Source: Gordonia otitidis NBRC 100426
GTDB lineage: Bacteria; Actinomycetota; Actinomycetes; Mycobacteriales; Mycobacteriaceae
NCBI RefSeq assembly: GCF_000248075.1
Contig: NZ_BAFB01000182.1
Coordinates: 1-64,000 of the forward strand
Reading direction: 5' to 3'
Length of the DNA stretch: 64,000 bases
Shown here: piece by piece, positions 57,232 to 64,000 of the stretch
How positions within the stretch are numbered: position 1 is the first letter of the stretch
Layout of the letters: each line of letters opens with the position of its first letter
Notes under the pieces: generated by a model
Told to the model about the DNA's origin: nothing
The model's database searches: none
What the model saw: the letters and a program-made list of their open reading frames with translations, nothing else
Translations under genes and position numbers: made by a program

Positions 57232-57846
57232 TCACGGCGCGAGCGTGCCGGCCAGGGCCGGGCAGTTCAGTGCCGTTTGCAGATACGTTGTGACCGCCGA
57301 TCGCGCACGCTTCGCGTCGAGTGCGCCGTTGTGTCCGACGACATGGATGCCGCAGCCGTCCTCGAGGGCCACCACGGTCGTGGCGATGAGGTCGCTGTCG
57401 ACCTCGGCGAAGACCTTCATCGAGATACCCGCGTCGATCACTTCGCGGTACAACGAGGATTCGAGTTCGAACAGCGACGACATCAGCTCTGCGTGGGCAC
57501 TCACCCGTGCGCTGTGCAGATGGAGTTCGTAGAGTGCCGGCGACATCGGGTCCTCGGGATCGCAGATGCCGAGATCGATCAGAATGCGCAGGCGGGTGAC
57601 GGGATCGGAACTCTGCGCGATCGCCGTCCGCCGACTCTCGTAGAAGCGGTCGACGGCCGCTTCGTGTACCGCGAGCAACAATTCCTCGATACCGGGGAAG
57701 TAATAGCTGATCAGTCCGGGCGAGAGCCCTGCGGCGTCGGCGATGTCCTTGAGACGCAGCCCGATCAAGCCGCGCGCTGCGATGGCCGTGGTCGCGGCAT
57801 CGACGATCTCGACGCGGCGCGCCTGTTGATTTCTGGGGCGTGCCAT
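57232..57846 (-). CDS. TetR-family regulator, operon-adjacent
   Basis: 204 residues from the ATG at 57846 (MARPRNQQARR); an ATG at 57870 would add eight. HTH region LKDIADAAGLSPGLISYYF and the all-helical C-terminus with four cysteines. It faces aspA convergently and is divergent from the amine-dehydrogenase gene. The best candidate operator is ATTCTTTG-N10-CAAAGAAT at 58055-58080. Likely represses the dehydrogenase operon until an amine or aldehyde ligand binds. Confidence 0.88.
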   Translation of the reverse strand: MARPRNQQARRVEIVDAATTAIAARGLIGLRLKDIADAAGLSPGLISYYFPGIEELLLAVHEAAVDRFYESRRTAIAQSSDPVTRLRILIDLGICDPEDPMSPALYELHLHSARVSAHAELMSSLFELESSLYREVIDAGISMKVFAEVDSDLIATTVVALEDGCGIHVVGHNGALDAKRARSAVTTYLQTALNCPALAGTLAP

Positions 57847-57960
57847 GGTTTCCGATAGTGCCCTGCCCATGCGGCAACGAGCAACCCCGCCCGAGTCCAG
57901 AACCCCGACGCTGCTTCCGGAGTCCGGATATCGGGTGTCGGGTCTCGAGTTGCCGGGTTA

Positions 57961-57977
57961 CATCGGTTCCGCCGATG
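57961..57977. promoter_or_regulatory. Candidate LysR box 2 (amine-dehydrogenase operon)
   Basis: CATCGGTTCCGCCGATG, a near-perfect palindrome ATC-N9-GAT. Only two bases differ from box 3, and CATCGGTTC and GATG agree with box 1. Confidence 0.68.
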
Positions 57978-58054
57978 AATCGGATCGGAAGTTCGCACGA
58001 CGAGATGTCCGTAACAGGGCTGCCCTACATGTCGATCCGCGATACCGTCAGATC

Positions 58055-58080
58055 ATTCTTTGCGATTGACATCAAAGAAT
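58055..58080. promoter_or_regulatory. Inverted repeat ATTCTTTG-N10-CAAAGAAT, candidate TetR operator
   Basis: Perfect 8-bp arms separated by ten bases, about 100 bp upstream of the dehydrogenase start and 209 bp from the TetR start. TTGACA lies between the arms, so binding would block a promoter. Confidence 0.5.
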
Positions 58081-58179
58081 CGCCCGGGTCCGACGCGTTC
58101 GGCTTCGGACGAGCAGCCCGCTTATCGACCCAGCCGGCCGACACTTCCTGTGTCGCAGCCATTCTCGACGGAGACACCC

Positions 58180-60282
58180 ATGCGCGACCCTCGCTACGAC
58201 GTTCTATTCGAACCGGTCACGATCGGACCGGTCACGGCCCGCAACCGCTTCTTCCAGGTGCCGCACTGCAACGGGATGGGATACCGCGATCCGTCAGGTG
58301 AGGCAGCGATGCGGCGTGTGAAAGCCGAAGGCGGGTGGGCCGTCGTCTGCACCGAACAGGTCGAGATCCATCCGACCTCCGACATCGGACCGTTCATCGA
58401 GCTGCGGCTCTGGGACGATCAGGACATGCCGGCGATTGCGCGTATCGCCGAGCAGATCCACGAGGGTGGTGCACTCGCAGGAATCGAGCTGGCACACAAC
58501 GGGCTCAACAGTCCCAACCTGATCAGTCGGGAGACTCCACTCGCTCCGCAGCATCTGCCGGTCGTCTCCTGGAACCTCGATCCGGTGCAGGCACGCGCGA
58601 TGACCAAGTCCGATATCGTCGATCTGCGCAAGTGGCATGCCGACTCGGTCCACCGGTCGCTGAAAGCCGGCTACGACATCGTCTATGTCTACGCCGGTCA
58701 CGCCATCGGCGGACTTCACCACTTCCTGTCCCCCCGATACAACAACCGCACCGACGAGTACGGCGGCAGCCTGGAGAACCGCGTGCGTCTGATCCGCGAG
58801 ATCCTCGAGGACACCCGCGAGATCGCCGACGGGAAAGCCGCAGTCGCGTGCCGTATCTCGGTCGACGAACTCCTCGGCGACGAGGGGATCACCCGAGCCG
58901 AGATGGAAGAGGTCTTCGGTCTGATCGGGGAGCTCCCCGACCTGTGGGATCTGGTGTTGGGCAGTTGGGAAGATGATTCGGTCACTTCACGATTCGGCCC
59001 CGAAGCCGAGCAGGAACCGTTCGTCACAGGTCTCAAGCAGCTCACCACGAAGCCGGTCGTCGGCGTCGGACGGTTCACATCCCCCGACACCATGGTCCGT
59101 CACGTACGCAGCGGCGTACTCGACCTGATCGGAGCCGCGCGACCGTCGATCGCAGACCCGTTCATGCCCAACAAGATAGAACGCGGCGATCTCGCGGACA
59201 TCAGGGAATGCATCGGGTGCAACATCTGCGTATCCGGCGACTTCACGATGTCACCGATCCGCTGCACCCAAAATCCAACTATGGGCGAGGAGTTCCGACG
59301 CGGCTGGCATCCCGAACGTATCGCGGTCAAGGGTTCGGATTCGTCGGTGCTCATCGTCGGTGCCGGGCCGGCAGGCCTGGAAGCCGCTCGCGCACTGGGT
59401 AATCGCGGCTACTCGGTGACCGTCACCGAGGCGAGTCGAACGCTCGGAGGTCGTGTCGCGCGGGAATCCAAGCTGCCGGGACTGTCAGCGTGGATTCGCG
59501 TGATCGACTATCGCCTCCAGCAACTCGATCGGCTCGACAACGTCGACGTCTACCGCGAGTCACCGATGACCACCGACGACATTCTGGAGTACGGATTCGA
59601 TCACGTCGTGATCGCCACGGGGGCGTCGTGGCGATCCGACGGCGTCGGTCGCTGGCACACACATCCCATCGAGGTCGATTCGGCTGCAGAGGTTCTCACC
59701 CCGGACGACATCATGGCAGGCACACGTCCGCGGGGACCACGTGTCGTCCTCTTCGACGACGACCATTATTACCTCGGTGCGGTGATCGCGGAACTGCTCG
59801 CCAAGGAGGGCTATGCCGTCACCCTCGTGACGCCGGTTCCCCAGGTCTCCCAGTGGACCACCAACACCATGGAGGCACACCGCATCCGAGCCAGGATCAT
59901 CGAGGCGGGCGTCGAGGTCCGCACCGACACCGCGGTCACGGCGGTCTCGTCGAACGGTGTCACAACCGCCTGCAGGTTCACCGGGCGTACAGGCCATCTC
60001 GACGCTGACGCCGTGGTCATGGTGACCGCCCGCCTCCCCCACGACGAGTTGTACACCGAACTGCACTCGCGTAGTGACGACTGGTCTGCGGCGGGGGTGC
60101 GCGGCGTGACCGGCATCGGCGACGCCTGGGCTCCGTCGACCATCGCGGCGGCAGTCTGGTCGGGGCACCGCTTCGCCGAGGAACTCGACGCTCCCCGCAA
60201 CGATGATCCGGTGCCCTTCCGGCGGGAGGTCACCCAAATGTCGATCGAGCCCATATTCGGATCACCTGCTCCGGTCTCCTGA
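58180..60282 (+). CDS. Amine dehydrogenase, 6-S-cysteinyl-FMN/4Fe-4S type (histamine dehydrogenase-like)
   Basis: 700 residues, colinear with trimethylamine dehydrogenase (TMADH): an N-terminal TIM barrel holding FMN, then a Rossmann FAD/NAD-fold domain (VLIVGAGPAGLEAARALG). Cys30 in VPHCNG is the flavin-linking Cys, and Cys344-347-350-362 (CIGCNIC then CTQNP) hold the 4Fe-4S cluster. The TMADH substrate bowl (Tyr60, Trp264, Trp355) is here Gln60, Trp263 and Asp354. As I recall, the same replacements occur in histamine dehydrogenase (Gln65, Trp267, Asp358). It would convert a primary amine such as histamine to aldehyde plus ammonia, passing electrons to ETF. The ATG at 58180 matches the family start. 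Confidence 0.92.
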   Translation: MRDPRYDVLFEPVTIGPVTARNRFFQVPHCNGMGYRDPSGEAAMRRVKAEGGWAVVCTEQVEIHPTSDIGPFIELRLWDDQDMPAIARIAEQIHEGGALAGIELAHNGLNSPNLISRETPLAPQHLPVVSWNLDPVQARAMTKSDIVDLRKWHADSVHRSLKAGYDIVYVYAGHAIGGLHHFLSPRYNNRTDEYGGSLENRVRLIREILEDTREIADGKAAVACRISVDELLGDEGITRAEMEEVFGLIGELPDLWDLVLGSWEDDSVTSRFGPEAEQEPFVTGLKQLTTKPVVGVGRFTSPDTMVRHVRSGVLDLIGAARPSIADPFMPNKIERGDLADIRECIGCNICVSGDFTMSPIRCTQNPTMGEEFRRGWHPERIAVKGSDSSVLIVGAGPAGLEAARALGNRGYSVTVTEASRTLGGRVARESKLPGLSAWIRVIDYRLQQLDRLDNVDVYRESPMTTDDILEYGFDHVVIATGASWRSDGVGRWHTHPIEVDSAAEVLTPDDIMAGTRPRGPRVVLFDDDHYYLGAVIAELLAKEGYAVTLVTPVPQVSQWTTNTMEAHRIRARIIEAGVEVRTDTAVTAVSSNGVTTACRFTGRTGHLDADAVVMVTARLPHDELYTELHSRSDDWSAAGVRGVTGIGDAWAPSTIAAAVWSGHRFAEELDAPRNDDPVPFRREVTQMSIEPIFGSPAPVS

Positions 60283-60305
60283 GCACTGGCCACCCCAGGG
60301 AGCAC

Positions 60306-61961
60306 ATGATGTATGCCGATCACATCGTCACCAATGCCATGGTCTGGCAACCGCCGGGCGTCGCGCCCGCAGACACGGTGGCGATTGCCGATGGCGTCAT
60401 CGTCGCCGTGGGCACCGGCGTCGACCGCGATCTCGTTGCCGCAACGACCGAGATGCATGACCTCGGCGGAGCGAGTCTGCTACCCGGCTTCATCGACGCC
60501 CATGTGCATCCGGTGGCGGGCGGGCTCGCGGCGCTTCGCTGCGATCTGTCGGAGTTGGCGCACGATCGCCGCGGCTATCTCGACGCCGTCGCCGCGTTCG
60601 CCAGATCGCATCCCGAAGCACCTGTCATCACCGGGAGTGGTTGGTACGGAGATGCTTTCGAGGGCGGGCTACCCACAAAGGCAGACCTCGATGCCGTCGT
60701 CGACGATCGCCCCGTCGTTCTCTCGAGTCACGACGGTCACGGTGTGTGGGTCAACGGGATCGCGCTGCGGATCGCCGGCATCGACCGCCATACCCCTGAC
60801 CCGACCGGCGGCCGGATCGAGCGTGACGCCGACGGAGAACCGACCGGTGTGTTGTTCGAACGGGCTGCCGACGCAGTGCAGGCCCTCACGCCGGCGATCG
60901 ACGACGCGACGTTGCGTGAGGCGCTGCTGGTCGCGCAGCGTCGACTGCACTCGGTGGGTGTCACCGGCTGGCAGGACGCAGGCGTAGACATCCCCGCCTT
61001 CGGCCTCTCGGACACTCTCGCCACCTATCTCGCCGCCGACGAGGCGGGCGAGCTCACTGCCCGTGTGTGCGGAGCTCTGTGGTGGGCCGCAGCGTCGGGA
61101 GCCGGTCAGATCGACACGCTGCGCGAGCGGCGGGACGCGGCTCGGACGGGGCGCCGATTCCATGTCGACACGGTCAAGGTGATGCAGGACGGAATCTGCG
61201 AGAACTGCACTGCGGCAATGCTCTCCCCGTACTCCGAACTACCGTCGGGTGCCGATGCCATGGGACTGTCGTTCCTCGAGCCGGACGAGCTGAACGAGAT
61301 CTGCTCGCTTCTGGCGACCGACAGGTTTCACATCCACATGCATGCGGTAGGTGACCGGGCGGTCCGCGAGTGCCTCGACGGTCTCGCGGCAGCGCGGACC
61401 GCGAATCCACGGTTCGCGGCGGTACATCAGATCGCGCATCTCGATGTCGTCGACCCGAACGACATCCCGCGGTTCGCGGCGCTCGACGTGATGGCCAACA
61501 TCCAGGCGCTGTGGGCCCGCCGTGACACCGAGATCATCGAGCGCAAGCTGCCGCTGCTGGGTCCCGGCCGCGAGCGCTGGCACTTCCCGTTCGGTTCGAT
61601 CAGCGCGGCCGGCGGTGCGCTCGCGATGGGCAGCGACTGGCCGGTCACCGACCCCAACCCGCTCTGGGCGATCCACACGGCGGTCAATCGCACCGGCTCG
61701 CAGTCGGATCCGCACGCGATCGGCGACGAGGCCCGCACCGTGCCGCTCGTCAGAGAAGAAGCGTTGTCGCTGCGCACCGCGGTGGACGCGTACACGATCG
61801 GAGCGGCCCGCGCCGCACACTGCGCGGACCGCTCCGGGTCGATCGAGGTCGGCAAGGACGCCGATCTGGTGGCGTTGTCGGGAGACATCACCGCGGTCGA
61901 CGACATCGGTTGCCTGAGCGCGCGTATGACGATGGTCGGCGGAGCAGTGGTGGCCCGATGA
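60306..61961 (+). CDS. Amidohydrolase, YtcJ/N-substituted formamide deformylase-like
   Basis: 551 residues. Metal site LLPGFIDAHVHP (His66-x-His68), HIHMHAVGDRAVRE (two His) and MGSDWPVTD (Asp) form the amidohydrolase-3 centre. The YtcJ group contains N-substituted formamide deformylase, which fits removal of formyl or formimino groups in an imidazole pathway; this is inference. ATGATG at 60306 follows GGGAG. It lies 23 nt after the dehydrogenase gene, so it is co-transcribed with it. Confidence 0.9.
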   Translation: MMYADHIVTNAMVWQPPGVAPADTVAIADGVIVAVGTGVDRDLVAATTEMHDLGGASLLPGFIDAHVHPVAGGLAALRCDLSELAHDRRGYLDAVAAFARSHPEAPVITGSGWYGDAFEGGLPTKADLDAVVDDRPVVLSSHDGHGVWVNGIALRIAGIDRHTPDPTGGRIERDADGEPTGVLFERAADAVQALTPAIDDATLREALLVAQRRLHSVGVTGWQDAGVDIPAFGLSDTLATYLAADEAGELTARVCGALWWAAASGAGQIDTLRERRDAARTGRRFHVDTVKVMQDGICENCTAAMLSPYSELPSGADAMGLSFLEPDELNEICSLLATDRFHIHMHAVGDRAVRECLDGLAAARTANPRFAAVHQIAHLDVVDPNDIPRFAALDVMANIQALWARRDTEIIERKLPLLGPGRERWHFPFGSISAAGGALAMGSDWPVTDPNPLWAIHTAVNRTGSQSDPHAIGDEARTVPLVREEALSLRTAVDAYTIGAARAAHCADRSGSIEVGKDADLVALSGDITAVDDIGCLSARMTMVGGAVVAR

Positions 61962-61999
61962 GAACCGATCACGCTACGGTGCCAGCGGCCCACCATGTC

Positions 62000-62941
62000 T
62001 CAGCGAGAGGCCGCTGCGGCGCGGGATGCGGAGTCGCCGAACAGATCACGGCACAGTTCGGCGACCACCGCGGCGCGCCGCGTCGGCCGCGCGGCGATGG
62101 CGTTCAACAGGACCATGGTCAACGCGGGTGTCTCGTCGGCGATGGGTACCGCAGCGACCGGATGCCCGTCGAGAGCCGTCGGGACCGCCGACTTCAGGTT
62201 GAGCACCGTGTAGGCCAGCCCGCGTCCGACGAGTGCACGGCACGTCTCCACCGTGGTCGACCGATACCGCACGAGGGGTTCCACGTCGGCGCTGGCGAAC
62301 ACCTGCCGGAAGTAGTCGCGGCTGTGCGGGAGGTCGAGCAGCGCCATGGGCTCGTCTGCCAACTCGGCGAGCCGGATCTTCCGACGATTGGCCAACCGGT
62401 GCGAACCCGCGAGGAGTACGTAGGGCGGAACCCGCCGCAACGGCCAGCGCTTCAGGCGCGGGTCGTCGACGAGGTCGTATCCGATGCCCATCTCGAAGGT
62501 TCCGTTCGCGACACCTTCCGCGAGATCGGCGAGATCGACCTCCGTCGTCAGCAGTTCCAGGTTCGGAAGCTTCTCGGCGGCAACGGACAACAGTTCCGGA
62601 AGCAGGTAGGGAGCAATGACCTCGAAACATCCGATGCTGAGGGTCCCGGTGAGCGACCCGCCCAGTCCGTGTGCGACAGAACGAAGATCAGCCGCCGATG
62701 CCAACAGTTGACGACTCGCGACAAGGAGTTGACGGCCCGCTGGAGTCAACGTGATCCCCTTGGCGTGATGCCGTACCAGAAGCTGGATTCCGAGCGCGGC
62801 CTCCAGATCCGTCAGCGCCGTCGACATCGCCGACTGGGACAGATGCACCGCCGAGGCCGCGCGCGTGATGCTCCCGGCCTCGGCCACGGCGACGAAGTAC
62901 TCCAATTGTCGCAACGTGTAGTCGGCCACGACGCCCCTCAC
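62000..62941 (-). CDS. LysR-family transcriptional regulator
   Basis: 313 residues from the GTG at 62941, with GAGGA five to nine bases upstream; ATGs at 62953 and 62959 would add four and six residues but lie inside the palindromic LysR box. N-terminal HTH: LRQLEYFVAVAEAGSITRAASAVHLSQSAMSTAL. The C-terminal part is a periplasmic-binding-like inducer domain (VPPYVLLAGSHRLANR). Convergent with the amidohydrolase and divergent from the permease; it is the natural owner of the three ATC-N9-GAT boxes. Confidence 0.88.
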   Translation of the reverse strand: MRGVVADYTLRQLEYFVAVAEAGSITRAASAVHLSQSAMSTALTDLEAALGIQLLVRHHAKGITLTPAGRQLLVASRQLLASAADLRSVAHGLGGSLTGTLSIGCFEVIAPYLLPELLSVAAEKLPNLELLTTEVDLADLAEGVANGTFEMGIGYDLVDDPRLKRWPLRRVPPYVLLAGSHRLANRRKIRLAELADEPMALLDLPHSRDYFRQVFASADVEPLVRYRSTTVETCRALVGRGLAYTVLNLKSAVPTALDGHPVAAVPIADETPALTMVLLNAIAARPTRRAAVVAELCRDLFGDSASRAAAASR

Positions 62942-62950
62942 TGAGATCCT

Positions 62951-62979
62951 CATTGGCATCGGCTCCGTCGATGCCAATG
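62951..62979. promoter_or_regulatory. Candidate LysR box 3, a 29-bp perfect palindrome
   Basis: CATTGGCATCG (62951-62961), spacer GCTCCGT, CGATGCCAATG (62969-62979): 11-bp arms without mismatch. The core CATCGGCTCCGTCGATG (62957-62973) is ATC-N9-GAT. It overlaps possible lysR starts, so it could also control lysR itself; the permease starts 109 bp further on. Confidence 0.72.
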
Positions 62980-63087
62980 CCGCACAACCTCGACTCTACA
63001 GAATTCTCATCCGGTCCGGACGCAGTCCGGTCACCGCACCGCAACCACATCAGACGCCGTCGCGTCGATACACACAGGAGCACGACC

Positions 63088-64000
63088 ATGGGAATTACCC
63101 ACAGCGATGTCGGAGCGTTGACCCCCGACATCGCCCAGACACATACCGATCTCCGACATTCGTTGCGGCGCTTCGATGTTCCTATCATGATCCTGTCCGC
63201 CCTCATCAGTCTCGACATGGTCGGCGAGATCTCGTCGTTCGGCGGCGAGACGTTCACCTGGCTCGTGGTGTTGGCACTGCTGTGGATGGTCCCTTACGGC
63301 CTGGTGACGTCGGAGTTGGGAAGCGCGTTTCCCGACGAGGGCGGGCTGTTCGAATGGGTCAAGCGGGCGTTCGGTCGTCTACCCGCATCCGTCGCCACGG
63401 TGATGTACTGGTCGATCAATCCCCTGTGGATCGGCGGCTCTCTCGCCTTCATCAGCACCGAGGCATGGAGTTCGTTCATCCATCCCATCGACGCCGGCAC
63501 CGGCGGCGACTACGTCTTCAAAACCGTGTTCGTGCTGATCGCCGTCGCCGTCACCCTGCTATCGATGCGCCAGGCCAGGGCAGTACTCAAACTCGGCACC
63601 TATCTGAAGTTGATCCTGGCCGCGGTGTTCCTGGTGACCACACTGGTCTACGGGATCCAGAACGGATTTCACGGGATCGGCTCTGTCACCTGGTCACCGA
63701 CCCTCGGCGGATTCCTCGGTCTGGTACCCCTGCTCCTGTTCTCACTCGTGGGTTTCGAGGTTCCCAGCCAGGCAGGCGGGGAAATGCAGAATCCCCAGCG
63801 CGACGTCCCGCGCGGCATCGCGATGAGCGGATTCGTCGGCCTCCTCGTGTACGCGCTGCCCGTCCTAGCGCTGCTCCTGGTTCTGCCGACCGACAAGATC
63901 ACCGGTATCGGCGGTTTCATGGCGGCACTCGACACCGTGTTCGGCGTATACGGCTCTGCGGCATCGATCCTGGTGAAGATCGCGGTCATCGCGTTCATCG
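63088..64000 (+). CDS. APC-family amino acid/amine permease (3' end outside the window)
   Basis: At least 304 residues from the ATG at 63088 (AGGAG upstream). Helix 1 region PIMILSALISLDMVGEISSF, then SELGSAFPDEGGLFEWVKRAFG (the APC Gly-containing unwound region) and GFEVPSQAGGEMQNPQRDVP, the APC signature between helices 6 and 7. It imports an amino acid or a biogenic amine. Next to lysR and the amine-catabolic genes with a shared LysR box, so it probably feeds that pathway. Truncated at the right edge. Confidence 0.92.
   Translation, partial: MGITHSDVGALTPDIAQTHTDLRHSLRRFDVPIMILSALISLDMVGEISSFGGETFTWLVVLALLWMVPYGLVTSELGSAFPDEGGLFEWVKRAFGRLPASVATVMYWSINPLWIGGSLAFISTEAWSSFIHPIDAGTGGDYVFKTVFVLIAVAVTLLSMRQARAVLKLGTYLKLILAAVFLVTTLVYGIQNGFHGIGSVTWSPTLGGFLGLVPLLLFSLVGFEVPSQAGGEMQNPQRDVPRGIAMSGFVGLLVYALPVLALLLVLPTDKITGIGGFMAALDTVFGVYGSAASILVKIAVIAFI

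Larger units (their letters stand above)
57847..58179. promoter_or_regulatory. 333-nt divergent control region between the TetR gene and the amine-dehydrogenase operon
   Basis: No gene is supported. It contains LysR box 2 (57961-57977), a TetR-like inverted repeat (58055-58080), a TTGACA hexamer (58066-58071) and, next to the gene, GACGGAGACACCC as ribosome-binding site. The two operators are about 100 bp apart, as expected for dual control. Confidence 0.6.

Noticed and set aside
58180-60282. Annotation as dimethylamine dehydrogenase
   Set aside because: Gln60 would fit, but positions 74 (Glu) and 105 (Ala) and the Asp at 354 do not agree with what I recall for dimethylamine dehydrogenase; the histamine-type pocket fits better.

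Overview
The window is high-GC DNA from an actinobacterium of the order Mycobacteriales, most plausibly Gordonia, Williamsia or a close relative (inferred from protein similarity and gene order; no rRNA gene is present to confirm it). No rRNA, tRNA, CRISPR array, prophage or insertion sequence was seen.

Region 1 (1-27.5 kb) is core genome. Its order follows, from memory, the M. tuberculosis Rv3199c-Rv3226c block: nudC, K+ channel, adnB, adnA, a lipV-like hydrolase, an alkyltransferase-like protein, an APH-like protein, moeZ, a DUF3152 protease-like protein, TetR, DUF3107, a ferritin-like protein, rhlE, an anchored propeller protein, parA, a membrane protein, a lipid kinase, whiB1, pdtaS, a biotinyl carrier, the 24-residue ribosomal protein bL37, rshA, sigH, ybaK and an SRAP protein. 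The theme is DNA break resection and repair plus redox and signalling control. Visible control signals are two Crp-like sites before whiB1 and a SigH-type promoter before sigH.

Region 2 (27.5-51 kb) is accessory and metabolic. It holds a zinc alcohol dehydrogenase, two flavin or ATP-grasp enzymes, MFS exporters, malQ, a cysteine hydrolase, a secreted lipase, a MarR/EmrB-type efflux unit with a divergent NAD(P)-binding protein, four or five small lineage-specific proteins, a quinone-oxidoreductase-like protein, an aldo/keto reductase, an aminotransferase and a serine hydrolase.

Region 3 (51-64 kb) is the most interesting part. It has two catabolic operons and a permease: FAD monooxygenase-RidA-DUF1028-M20 hydrolase-aspartate ammonia-lyase (mostly with 4-base start/stop overlaps), then a 700-residue FMN/4Fe-4S amine dehydrogenase with an amidohydrolase, then an amino acid/amine permease. 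A TetR gene lies between the operons and a LysR gene lies next to the permease. The dehydrogenase keeps the cysteinyl-FMN and Fe-S ligands of trimethylamine dehydrogenase. Its substrate-pocket residues (Gln60, Trp263, Asp354) match histamine dehydrogenase rather than trimethylamine dehydrogenase. The same 17-bp ATC-N9-GAT palindrome occurs upstream of all three transcription units, which points to one LysR-controlled amine (possibly histamine) catabolic regulon ending in aspartate and fumarate.

A second pattern crosses the whole window: short tandem repeats of 15-19 bp sit at gene edges. Most are either in-frame 15-mers in N-terminal coding regions or units that contain a stop codon at gene 3' ends.
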